Notes: generated from the sequence alone by a model not told the origin. A stretch of DNA of 11,605 bases from Gammaproteobacteria bacterium (GCA_013372875.1 JABXIW010000261.1:1-11605); one strand, 5' to 3'; numbered from the stretch's first letter, positions 1 to 6,958 are shown. Translations and numbers: made by a program.

Positions 1-33
1 GAGAGATTCGAACTCCCAACTCGCGGATTTGGA
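1..33 (-). other. tRNA 3'-half fragment, probable att site (tRNA-Trp-like)
   Basis: Read on the minus strand, this is the 3' part of a tRNA: end of the anticodon loop with CCA in the anticodon position, the 3' strand of the anticodon stem, a short variable region, then a T-stem GGGAG, loop TTCGAAT and CTCTC. The variable and T-arm part is almost identical to what I recall of E. coli tRNA-Trp. The sequence immediately 5' (positions 34 onward) is AT-rich and cannot supply D-arm or acceptor halves, so the tRNA is truncated on the element side. That is the usual look of the distal att copy left when a tyrosine recombinase integrates into a tRNA gene. The acceptor end runs off the window. tRNA identity is a recollection-based call; the att role is inference supported by the integrase at 10085-11314. 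Confidence 0.65.
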
Positions 34-618
34 ATAAATAATTTCGCTGCATTAAAGACATAACCAAGCGACGAACCTGACTATGTTGGCACTCTTCATA
101 TGGGAAATTCGCAAGTCATTATCTGCAATAAAGTACCACCACAGTTAACTAGTGTGGGCTTGCATATCCATTTTGATTGACTTAGCTAAACCAGATAAAT
201 CACCATATATCGACTTAGCATTGATGTTCATTTTCCGCAGTAAAGCATAAATTCCTTCATATAACTCACTCGAAATAACAAACTTCAACATTGGAGTAGA
301 GCTATACACCCCCAATGAAAGCAGGTCTTCGATTTTCTGCTCTCTATTTCCGGAAATTAGAAACGTTCCTGCTTGTCTATCAATCCTGACATTCATTTCC
401 AATGGTTCAGTTATCCATACAATATCGTAAGAAAACCTATCAACTACTTCATCAAATATCTGATCTTGAATTCCATGAATATCTTGGCGACGTTTATTAA
501 AACTACCATCTTTGCTAGAAATATGCGCAACAGAAGCATCCAATACAGCATGATAGTCAAGCGCAAATATAGCTAAATCTTTCTTACTTTGAGGATCATA
601 GGCTTCCAACGCAAAATA

Positions 619-633
619 CAATGCAATGCAATG
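619..633. repeat. (CATTG)3 pentanucleotide tandem repeat inside FRG gene
   Basis: Three perfect tandem copies (CAATG on the plus strand, CATTG in the coding sense) sit exactly at the point where the FRG reading frame breaks. Removing one unit fuses both frames at the domain's conserved IALYFALE stretch. Five units would also be in frame. Confidence 0.9.
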
Positions 634-925
634 TAAGGACTCTCTGTAAAATCGATTAGGCGTGTAGGAGCGCCGTAATGCTGCATAACCGACAACCAAG
701 CGAGCTTACTTTTGGGTTCATGGTTAGAGTCATTGTAAATATGATATTTTGACTTAAACAGGTTCAAGTAGTGCTCTTCAACCTGCTTAACATGACCATC
801 CCATGAAGTACCTAACGTACGCTCCAATGTGGATTCTAACTTCCAAGTAGAATCTGCGTGCCCCCTGTAAATATAATGGTTAGGGAGTTCATTCAACGCA
901 GTCAATAGATCCTCGACCGTACTAA

Positions 926-933
926 TTTTTTTT
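926..933 (-). repeat. A8 homopolymer at the start of the FRG gene
   Basis: Eight A's in the coding sense follow ATG ATA ACC G. In the current frame the ATG gives only about a dozen codons; one added A aligns it with the FRG frame. Runs of this length are prone to replication and transcriptional slippage, so it may act as a switch or a slippage-dependent start. Confidence 0.7.
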
Positions 934-939
934 CGGTTA

Positions 940-1767
940 TCATCCTCGGACCCTCGAATACTCTTCTTGGATCCGCTCTAAAACATCGCGGTATGATGCG
1001 TCTAAATTGACAACAACAGATACTGCATCACCTTTCATTTTGATAGGTATGACCTTTTTACCCTCTTCGGGGATAATTCTTGCAGATGCCGTGTTAGCCG
1101 TTGCGGCTGTTGATTTCGCTACACTTTCAACAACCTCTTCATTCAAAGCTTCACCCTTAACTTCCAGTGCTCCAGTTTGTGCACTAATTTGTTGTGCATA
1201 TACAGACAAAGGTTTTTGGAACAATTCATCCGCATCCACAGGGTTGGGACCAGTAAACGTAGCTTTAAAACTCTTAATAGCATACGCACCTCGAATCTTT
1301 TGAATGAAACCTTGAGGGTCAGGGATAAAGTTAACCTTTACCTCTGCTCCAGTATTGATAACGGTTTCAGACTTTTCAAACAATCCTCGAATTCTACGAG
1401 CAACCGTTTCAGCATCTGGAGCTAGTTTAGATTTCTTAGCAATACCTAACAAACCTATACGACAATCAAACACTACCGTTGTGTAGGGACTAGAATCATC
1501 CAATTTATCTATAAAATTACCGCTTTCCTTATCGAATTTTTCCAAAGTAGTCTTGGTTGTTCGACCGATAGCAAACGATCCTGTTAGCTCATCAAAAAAA
1601 TCAACATTTCCCAAATGCCATTCACTACCTGAAGACAACATCAATTCGGGTTTCTCATTAATAGCTTCAAGAAATATTTGGGAAGGAGAGAGATTAGGGG
1701 ATAAAAGCGGCATCTGAGCCGGCTTTATAAACTTCACTCTGTATAAATAATACTCGGTTCCAGCCAC
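940..1767 (-). CDS. unrecognised ~275-aa protein paired with the FRG gene
   Basis: I do not recognise the family. The N-terminal two-thirds looks like a compact, probably beta-rich domain with distinctive stretches GSEWHLGNVDFF (residues about 49-60) and FAIGRTTKTTLEKFD (about 67-81), then a helical section. A low-complexity Ala/Ser/Thr linker follows (about 215-235), then a short C-terminal tail ending in ERIQEEYSRVRG. No signal peptide or membrane segment is visible. The longest ORF starts at GTG 1773, but an AAGG at 1775-1778 is only one base from it; the GTG two codons later (1767) has a 7-base spacing and is preferred. Its TGA overlaps the ATG of the FRG gene (ATGA), implying translational coupling. 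A sigma-70 promoter lies at 1855-1883. The two-gene layout at an element's edge suggests a defence or toxin-antitoxin-like unit, which is inference only. Confidence 0.8.
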   Translation of the reverse strand: MAGTEYYLYRVKFIKPAQMPLLSPNLSPSQIFLEAINEKPELMLSSGSEWHLGNVDFFDELTGSFAIGRTTKTTLEKFDKESGNFIDKLDDSSPYTTVVFDCRIGLLGIAKKSKLAPDAETVARRIRGLFEKSETVINTGAEVKVNFIPDPQGFIQKIRGAYAIKSFKATFTGPNPVDADELFQKPLSVYAQQISAQTGALEVKGEALNEEVVESVAKSTAATANTASARIIPEEGKKVIPIKMKGDAVSVVVNLDASYRDVLERIQEEYSRVRG

Positions 1768-1854
1768 TGACACACCTTGCTACGTATTGTTAGTTTTTGT
1801 CTTTTAATTTGTGCTCAGTATCCAATTCTATAAGGAAAACAACAAGTACTAGTC

Positions 1855-1883
1855 ATTAAAAAGAAGATGCATATCAATTTCAA
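1855..1883 (-). promoter_or_regulatory. sigma-70 promoter for the 277-aa/FRG pair
   Basis: On the minus strand, TTGAAA (1878-1883) and TTTAAT (1855-1860) are separated by exactly 17 bases; each hexamer matches consensus at five of six positions. The leader to the GTG start would be about 80 bases. Confidence 0.65.
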
Positions 1884-1891
1884 ACCCTGAT

Positions 1892-1940
1892 AGTAGCAGT
1901 CGTAGAGTGCGTGATTACTTCAGCAAGATTGCTACTCTAC
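1892..1940. other. competing inverted repeats in the 1774-2069 gap
   Basis: GTAGAGT (1902-1908) pairs with ACTCTAC (1934-1940), and AGTAGC (1892-1897) with GCTACT (1931-1936); the two pairings share bases and exclude each other. They lie just upstream of the promoter of the 277-aa gene, where an operator could sit. I see no gene in this gap. Confidence 0.3.
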
Positions 1941-1969
1941 TATCTTCGGGCAATCCACCAGCACACGGC

Positions 1970-2020
1970 AGATAAACAACAGCAATCGTTCCACTACATT
2001 GCTACCACTGGTTCTGAAAT
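1970..2020. repeat. direct repeat copy 1 flanking the polB operon
   Basis: The last 27 bases (1994-2020) match 6402-6428 at 25 of 27 positions, in the same orientation. Weaker similarity extends back to AGATAAA (1970-1976 against 6373-6379). This copy lies just beyond the polB terminator. Confidence 0.7.
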
Positions 2021-2022
2021 AG

Positions 2023-2052
2023 AAAGCCAGATCCCTTTCGGAATCTGGCTTT
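2023..2052 (-). terminator. terminator after polB
   Basis: A perfect 10-bp stem (AAAGCCAGAT with ATCTGGCTTT) and a 10-base loop lie 18 bases past the polB stop. The minus-strand exit is CTTTCTATTTC, a modest U-tract, so it is a plausible but not ideal Rho-independent terminator. Confidence 0.7.
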
Positions 2053-2069
2053 GAGAGTGTTTCGTGATA

Positions 2070-4964
2070 CTACGCAGCGAGTTTTTCAGTATGTTCTCGG
2101 TTGTACTCCTCTAGCATCAATACTGCTTCATCAACCTCGTCAGGATGGAAAATCAATGTCATATCGACCATCGGATATTCACGAACAAACCAAGAAAGCA
2201 GTGGCAACATGCGACTCGTGATTGGCAACGCTGATTCAAGTAGCTTACGTCCCTTAGCATTGCTCAAGTCCTGAGTGCTGGTTAATTGAATGCCACCATC
2301 TGCCAATTTCTCCATCAAGCTTGGGTAATAACCACGAGGAGCGCGATTAGGTGTCTCTGGTAGCCCCCATTTACCTTGAGTGATAGCTCGTAACATCTGC
2401 ACCTTGAAAATGCCCTCTGAGCCATCTTCTAGGTATTTAACACCTGTCCCCTTGAGATAACTACGAACCTTGTAGAAGTCCATCCAATTGTCCCAATCTT
2501 CCATCGTTTTTAAGCAGTTGTTTACGCGCCACTCGTCGAAGTAAGTACGAGCATCTAAACCTTCATCAACGGTATTCCATGGAATAGTATCGAACGATAG
2601 GTGCTCTACCATTTCACCGCTTTTAGGGTGACGAACTTCCACCATACGAGGGTTTACGGGGCGACGTTTAAAGTCATATTCGAGGTTAAGTGTCTGTTCG
2701 GTATGGATAGAAATCAGGTCGAGTTCCTTTAACCATTGGTCACGCGCTGAAGCTAAGTGTTTACGTGCAACTTTCTGACCCGGATAACGATCTAAGAACA
2801 ACTCGACCATCCACTCATTTTCATCAACGCCTTTCGGTGCTTTTGTCCCTGCTTTAGCACATATTGGTTTTGTATCACCCAATTCAGCAGTCAATTGTCC
2901 ACGAGTCCTCATAGAGATAATCTGTTTAGCATGGTGCTTTAGTTGCATCATGTCTTCGCCACTGACTTCGGTACAGATTTGCTGGAATCGACGCGCTAAT
3001 GGACCATCTAAACATTGCTCTAGTTGCTCTTCTGTGGCTTTGCAAAGCCAACCGTCTGTTGTGGCTGAAATTATCTTAATGTCATCACCGTAACGTTCAT
3101 TGAGCTTACGTATAACTTCTAACATGGTTGCGCGAACAAAACCTGTAGCATGTGCCGCATAGTGCGCATTAGTCACTGGTGAATAAGGAATTTTACTACT
3201 TAAACCTGAGGCTAAATCGAAACCTGACTTATCACGCAAGCCTTGTCCAACCTTACCGTAAAGAGTGTTACCAATGAGCTTCCAAAGCTTCTCGTACAGC
3301 TCATTACCCTCTTCTTTATACTTGGCTCGTTGCTTACGAATCGTCTTGGTAAATTCTTTAAACTTAGATGTAGAGCCTTTCTTCCACGGTATTACCTGAC
3401 CATGAAGAATTTCAATTTCTACACCAGCATCATGAGCTAATTGCAGTTCCGGCGCTGTTACGTACGTTTCACCTTCAAGTGGATAGTAGATCCCTCGAAG
3501 TGAAGTGCGGCAAGGCAAAAGTCCAAAATTTTCCTTGTCATCATGCTTGAAGCGAACATAAGCAAAGCCCATCTTATGACCGAGATAATCTTCAATATCC
3601 TTAGACTCAAACGAATTCAAATAGTCTGCTTCGAGAATATCGACGAGAGCCGTGGTGTAAGCTCCGGAAAGGTCGAAATCGTTGTAATCACCGACCTCCG
3701 TGGGACCAAAGTACGCGCCAAAATTAGCGCCACCATAAAATGTGGACACAGCTAGTGCATCGGTATACTCACGGCTCACAGTCTTAGTCAGTTCTACGGA
3801 ATTGCGGATAGAATTACTTTTAGCATGGTAGTACTGATTCTTGCGCTTCTCATATCCTAAGAACTGATGCATCTCAGCCGCACCACCACATGAATCACGA
3901 AACAACGACACACCGAGATTACCTAATGTCGAAGGCAAACTATTCAGCTCCAGACCAATATCTTCAAGAAGATCAACCAATGCGAACTTCTGCATCCGTA
4001 AACCGTATTCCAAAGCAATATCCGCATCACGAATCGCGTAACGATTAAACAGACTTGTATCCTTGCAATACAGGTCGTCCATTCGCTCTATCATGCTGTC
4101 CGGTAGCGTCATCTTAGGAAAACCAACCAACTCACCGATCTCATCAAGCGACGCCTTGCTACTCAGCAACATAGTATCGACGAAGCGAACTTTGGTTTCG
4201 AAAGCGTTATTTGATGAAGAGTAGAACTTAGTGTTTTCTATTTTGTACTTACTGCGACCGATTGAGTCCAGATCGATACCGTAAGCACCACGACCAGATG
4301 TGACAGTACCTTGAACCGTTGTCAGTGCGTTCTTATGGTTCTTGTTATTTTTACCAATGTTCCAAAACTCTTCGAAAGAAGCGATATCGGCACGTAAGAA
4401 GTGGGCGTAGATAAAGGTATGCTCAGGCCATTCATCGATGAAACCGCGAGCTTTAGCTTTTATAAGCAACTCTTGGATGAATTTGTCAAAGCTGTCCTTA
4501 TAACCTTTCTTGGTAAGCTGCTTACGCTTATCCATTTCATCTTCTTTCGACAGACCTTGATCACGACACTGCTTAATCAGTTTCGCCATGTCGGTATGTT
4601 TCACGCCGCTAAACGACTTATCACCAATGCGAACACTGTAGGAGTAGCAAAGAATATCGTTCTTACCCGTCTCATGGTTAAAGACCCACTCAGAGTCTAT
4701 CGATATATGGATAGCTTTACCCTTACCACGCATTGCCGCCCATGGAGCAGATTTAATCCCCTCTAAGTATCGATTAATACGTTTATCTATTTCCTTTTTA
4801 GCTTCCTCACGTCCTCGCAGCTCAGCTTCGAACTTGCTAACTTGATCATCCAAAAGCAATGATTTGGTATCGAAGAATGTGGACTGCAGGAAGTCTTCTA
4901 ATTCGTGCTCAGTTTCGCGCATCAATTGATATGTTGTTTTGGGGGCTGTTTCTAACGTTTTCAT
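2070..4964 (-). CDS. family B DNA polymerase, probable primer-independent PolB (pipolin replicase)
   Basis: This 964-aa protein is a complete family B polymerase. Exonuclease motifs: Exo I D90-S-E92, Exo II around YAHFLRAD (D193), Exo III Y309-x3-D313. YGG at 410-412 matches the YxGG motif linking the two domains. Polymerase motif A is D431-LSGAY-436, motif B K562-LIGNTLYG-569, motif C T636-D637-G638. About 66 residues separate B and C, as in phi29 polymerase, which fits a TPR2-type insertion. An N-terminal extension of about 85 residues and a C-terminal extension of about 200 make it far longer than phi29 polymerase (572 aa) and similar to piPolBs, which start DNA synthesis without a primer. 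That choice over a protein-primed enzyme also rests on the integrase, the tRNA site and the absence of a visible terminal protein. It is the last gene of an operon with the 153- and 91-aa genes. The ATG at 4962-4964 has only a weak ribosome site. Confidence 0.9.
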   Translation of the reverse strand: MKTLETAPKTTYQLMRETEHELEDFLQSTFFDTKSLLLDDQVSKFEAELRGREEAKKEIDKRINRYLEGIKSAPWAAMRGKGKAIHISIDSEWVFNHETGKNDILCYSYSVRIGDKSFSGVKHTDMAKLIKQCRDQGLSKEDEMDKRKQLTKKGYKDSFDKFIQELLIKAKARGFIDEWPEHTFIYAHFLRADIASFEEFWNIGKNNKNHKNALTTVQGTVTSGRGAYGIDLDSIGRSKYKIENTKFYSSSNNAFETKVRFVDTMLLSSKASLDEIGELVGFPKMTLPDSMIERMDDLYCKDTSLFNRYAIRDADIALEYGLRMQKFALVDLLEDIGLELNSLPSTLGNLGVSLFRDSCGGAAEMHQFLGYEKRKNQYYHAKSNSIRNSVELTKTVSREYTDALAVSTFYGGANFGAYFGPTEVGDYNDFDLSGAYTTALVDILEADYLNSFESKDIEDYLGHKMGFAYVRFKHDDKENFGLLPCRTSLRGIYYPLEGETYVTAPELQLAHDAGVEIEILHGQVIPWKKGSTSKFKEFTKTIRKQRAKYKEEGNELYEKLWKLIGNTLYGKVGQGLRDKSGFDLASGLSSKIPYSPVTNAHYAAHATGFVRATMLEVIRKLNERYGDDIKIISATTDGWLCKATEEQLEQCLDGPLARRFQQICTEVSGEDMMQLKHHAKQIISMRTRGQLTAELGDTKPICAKAGTKAPKGVDENEWMVELFLDRYPGQKVARKHLASARDQWLKELDLISIHTEQTLNLEYDFKRRPVNPRMVEVRHPKSGEMVEHLSFDTIPWNTVDEGLDARTYFDEWRVNNCLKTMEDWDNWMDFYKVRSYLKGTGVKYLEDGSEGIFKVQMLRAITQGKWGLPETPNRAPRGYYPSLMEKLADGGIQLTSTQDLSNAKGRKLLESALPITSRMLPLLSWFVREYPMVDMTLIFHPDEVDEAVLMLEEYNREHTEKLAA

Positions 4965-4984
4965 CTTTATTTATCCATTCGTTA

Positions 4985-5028
4985 AAATAAAAAAGACGAA
5001 GTACATCCATGACCGGGCATACTTCGTC
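4985..5028 (-). terminator. intrinsic terminator/attenuator immediately upstream of polB
   Basis: A perfect 9-bp stem (GACGAAGTA 4995-5003 with TACTTCGTC 5020-5028) is followed on the minus strand by TTTTTTATTTT. It ends about 20 bases before the polB ATG, too close for a normal promoter in between, so polB transcription from upstream would have to read through it. Confidence 0.75.
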
Positions 5029-5154
5029 GGTTATCGGATATAGAAAGATCGGTAATAAAGAGGTGCTCTAGGGAGACTAGTTTAGAAAAGACTGGTATTG
5101 AATGGTGCGCACGTAGGCAGTGGCTTGCTAGACCGTATTACAGCGATATTATTC

Positions 5155-5430
5155 TTACTTAAACTTTGCTGTGCGAGCCCATGACTTAACAAACTTGATT
5201 AGTTGCAAATAGCCAATGCTATCGACACCTTTCTTTTCAACGTTGTTATTCATACAGGTACGAACATATTTCATTAAATACGCAGATTGCTGCATTGTTC
5301 CGTGTTCATCTTCGTAACTCTCAATACAGTGAGCGAGTAGTCCTCCCATTGTTCTGCGGTTACCCTGCGGACAATCTTGACCACATTTTTTGATCATTTC
5401 GATTAAGTCTTTCAGTTTTAGAGTGTTCAT
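5155..5430 (-). CDS. unrecognised 91-aa basic helical protein, polB operon
   Basis: I do not recognise this protein. It is small, basic and appears all-helical, with KLKDLIEMIKKCGQDC at the N-terminus (two cysteines four residues apart, C16 and C20), two more cysteines at about 35 and 64, and a Lys/Arg-rich C-terminus (KSWARTAKFK). There is no signal peptide or membrane segment. The ATG at 5428-5430 has a GAAGG ribosome site. It begins 19 bases after the 153-aa gene and precedes polB by 190 bases on the same strand, so it is probably co-transcribed with both. A DNA-binding or replication-accessory role would suit the context but has no direct sequence support. Confidence 0.75.
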   Translation of the reverse strand: MNTLKLKDLIEMIKKCGQDCPQGNRRTMGGLLAHCIESYEDEHGTMQQSAYLMKYVRTCMNNNVEKKGVDSIGYLQLIKFVKSWARTAKFK

Positions 5431-5449
5431 ATCATTTACCTTCGTACGA

Positions 5450-5911
5450 TTAGTGAGTGGATAGGATTTTAGTTAGATCAGGTTGTACAAACTTACCAGC
5501 TTCATAAGAAACCAGCGCATCATGTAACGCTTCAGCGACCTTCTCACGGGCTTCTAATTGGGAGATTGGCAGGAAGCTCAATATCGCATCACCCTCACCA
5601 CGAATCAGAATGCCTTTATGATCTTGACCATTACAGGTCTCGACCGCCTCGATAGTAGAACAACGAACGTGATTACCTTTGCCTAGGTTGATAAAGCTAT
5701 CTGAGTTGATCACCTCATCAGTACAAGCATCAGCATCGGCAACAGTTCTACCCTCTTTATCTGAAAGCTTTGCGTAGGAAACTTGTCGTCCTTTACCTTC
5801 GATAAAAATAATTAAGTCTTCTAATCGAATAATTGAGGCAATTAGTTTCATAGCTAGTGTGTTGCCATCTAGTGTCTGGATGAAACCTTTTCTCTTTGTT
5901 TTACGTGTCAT
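5450..5911 (-). CDS. unrecognised 153-aa protein, first gene of the polB operon
   Basis: No family recognised. The protein opens with a very basic stretch (MTRKTKRKGF), followed by a predicted mixed alpha/beta body containing LIIFIEGKGRQVSYAKL and HKGILIRGEGDAILSFLP, and a helical C-terminus (LEAREKVAEALHDALVSYEAGKF). It carries three cysteines and no signal peptide or membrane segment. The ATG at 5909-5911 has an excellent GGAGGG ribosome site eight bases upstream, and a sigma-70 promoter lies at 5961-5989, so this is the lead gene of an operon with the 91-aa protein and the polymerase. A single-strand-binding or polymerase-regulating role is conceivable from position only. Confidence 0.8.
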   Translation of the reverse strand: MTRKTKRKGFIQTLDGNTLAMKLIASIIRLEDLIIFIEGKGRQVSYAKLSDKEGRTVADADACTDEVINSDSFINLGKGNHVRCSTIEAVETCNGQDHKGILIRGEGDAILSFLPISQLEAREKVAEALHDALVSYEAGKFVQPDLTKILSTH

Positions 5912-5960
5912 TTTTCAGACCCTCCGTTGTTTAAAGAAAGCACATATTAATCTTTCAAAG

Positions 5961-5989
5961 AATATAATCAACACCCAAATTAAACTCAA
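5961..5989 (-). promoter_or_regulatory. sigma-70 promoter of the polB operon
   Basis: TTGAGT (5984-5989) and TATATT (5961-5966) on the minus strand are spaced by exactly 17 bases, about 45 bases upstream of the 153-aa ATG. This is one of the two best promoter matches in the window. Confidence 0.65.
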
Positions 5990-6497
5990 GTCATTGATTT
6001 TGAACGAATCAAACTAAAGGTAATGACTAAAAAACCAAAATAGTGAATAGCTGCATTTTGATAACGACGGGTTGCGCCTTCTTCTTGCCGTAAAAGTTCT
6101 TCGAACAAAAAACATACGAAATAGTTCTGAATGCATAAACAAGATGTCATTCGTTAAAATAATTTCTCTTTCTTGTCTGATCGAACAAATATCGACCAGC
6201 AAACCTCTTCTTATAGACTGGATATGTCTGAACAACGTAAAGCTGTGCTACTTAGAAGCAACAAAACCAAACCCTGTTACACTAAATTTCAAACATTGTT
6301 TTTAGTGCAATGGGACAGTGCTGAATTTAGAACAGAATGAGCACAGCAATGACAAAGTGAATCATCGTGACTAGATAAAGAAACGAACATCAGCAACACT
6401 TCTACATTGCTAACACTGGTTGTGAAATTTATCTCTAATGTCAGCTAAACCTACATATCGAAGCCTTGGACAATAAGCCTCCGGAATCATCAACATA
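5990..6497. other. non-coding spacer between replication and small-protein blocks
   Basis: No convincing gene. Two opposite-strand ORFs of 73 and 77 codons overlap each other here, lack ribosome sites and have unnatural composition. The stretch holds the second copy of the flanking repeat and a 7-bp inverted repeat CACTAAA/TTTAGTG at about 6281-6308. Confidence 0.5.
6373..6428. repeat. direct repeat copy 2 flanking the polB operon
   Basis: Same-orientation counterpart of 1970-2020; 6402-6428 differs from 1994-2020 at only two positions. Together the copies bracket the 153-aa, 91-aa and polB genes as one block. Confidence 0.7.
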
Positions 6498-6500
6498 AGA

Positions 6501-6532
6501 AAAAAGAAGTAGGGTTATCACCCCACTTCTTC
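6501..6532 (-). terminator. terminator after the glycine-zipper gene
   Basis: On the minus strand, GAAGAAGTGGGG and CCCTACTTC fold into a stem-loop with one bulge, followed by six T's. It lies directly after the TAA at 6538-6540. Confidence 0.8.
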
Positions 6533-6537
6533 AATAG

Positions 6538-6735
6538 TTAAAGAACGTCTAGCTCATCCAGAACACCACCGATTAACGCCGCACTAACAAATCCGATCGC
6601 TCCACCCAGGACAATTCCTGGAGCCCCAAACCTAGCTCCCAGAGCCGTCCCGTACTGTGCTCCCTTCAATCCGGTTGAAACACTAGGTTTAAACCATCGT
6701 TGTTGAGGCATGACTCGATCATATGCTTTCATCAT
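6538..6735 (-). CDS. 65-aa glycine-zipper peptide, possible bacteriocin-like or membrane-active
   Basis: A small protein with a basic, aromatic N-terminus (QQRWFKP) and a hydrophobic glycine-rich C-terminal half. Glycines recur every three to four residues (G25, G29, G33, G37, G40, G44, G48), a glycine zipper typical of tightly packed membrane helices, then an acidic tail DELDVL. Such zippers occur in class II bacteriocins and microcins, phage membrane proteins and small toxins; none can be chosen from sequence alone. There is no cleavable signal peptide and no exporter or immunity gene nearby. The start is well supported: AAAGGAG stands six to seven bases before the first of two adjacent ATGs. 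A terminator from the preceding gene lies immediately upstream and another immediately downstream, so its expression is insulated or attenuated. Confidence 0.75.
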   Translation of the reverse strand: MMKAYDRVMPQQRWFKPSVSTGLKGAQYGTALGARFGAPGIVLGGAIGFVSAALIGGVLDELDVL

Positions 6736-6758
6736 GATTCTCCTTTCCTATAGATACG

Positions 6759-6793
6759 AAAAAAGGGTCATGCTCGATAAAGAACATGACCCT
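6759..6793 (-). terminator. strong intrinsic terminator between zinc ribbon and glycine-zipper genes
   Basis: Perfect 9-bp stem AGGGTCATG/CATGACCCT with a 12-base loop, followed on the minus strand by TTTTTT. The ribosome site of the next gene begins only about ten bases later, leaving little room for a promoter. Confidence 0.85.
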
Positions 6794-6821
6794 CTAGATT
6801 TTTATCAATACAGTTTTAGTT

Positions 6822-6923
6822 TTAGTGAGAGTGACCGCACACCTGACAGCTACCATCATCATAAGCACGCTCACCACATGCAGGACAGGTTGTAACTAAT
6901 GTTGTTATTGATTTAATCGCCAT
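6822..6923 (-). CDS. 33-aa zinc-ribbon microprotein
   Basis: A short gene easily missed by length cut-offs. The ATG at 6921-6923 is preceded by AAGGAG at ideal spacing, and the 33 codons end in TAA at 6822-6824. The protein has two zinc knuckles, C13-P-A-C16-G and C26-Q-V-C29-G, separated by nine residues, and ends in HSH; this is a minimal zinc ribbon, lacking space for any other domain. Zinc ribbons of this kind bind nucleic acid or protein partners. It lies between the secreted 88-aa gene and the glycine-zipper gene on the same strand, downstream of a large RNA hairpin and upstream of a strong terminator, so it is probably the last gene of the transcript starting above 7308. The precise partner is unknown. 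Confidence 0.75.
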   Translation of the reverse strand: MAIKSITTLVTTCPACGERAYDDGSCQVCGHSH

Positions 6924-6958
6924 GTAAAGGCTCCTTCTTGTTGATTCGAGTTATAGGG

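Larger units (their letters stand above)
145..943 (-). pseudogene. FRG-domain protein, frameshifted or phase-variable (two-frame ORF)
   Basis: Two overlapping minus-strand frames form one protein. The first (573-905 from a TTG, open further upstream) carries YIYRGHAD, then WLSVMQHYGAPTRLIDFTES, the FRG-domain signature. The second (ending at 145 with TAA) continues with LYFALEAYDPQSKKDLAIFA, the expected next strand and helix. The break is at 619-633, three tandem CATTG units; with two units the reading is a seamless PYIALYFALEA. A second problem lies at the start: an ATG at 941-943 overlaps the stop of the upstream gene (ATGA), but an A8 run at 926-933 puts it out of frame; nine A's would give MITEKKISTVEDLL. 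The restored protein would be about 264 aa, with FRG in the N-terminal half and an unrecognised C-terminal half. FRG domains have no settled activity. Either decay or repeat-driven phase variation is possible. Confidence 0.85.

Noticed and set aside
6014..6305. Two opposite-strand ORFs of 73 and 77 codons
   Set aside because: They overlap each other, have no ribosome sites, and their composition (many Ser, Phe, Cys, Ile) looks like translated spacer.
1970..6428. Insertion sequence bounded by the two repeats
   Set aside because: The repeats are direct, imperfect and enclose replication genes with no transposase.
6710..6895. 61-codon plus-strand ORF
   Set aside because: Antisense to the zinc-ribbon gene and the terminator; it has no ribosome site and its His-rich tail is a shadow of the reverse strand.
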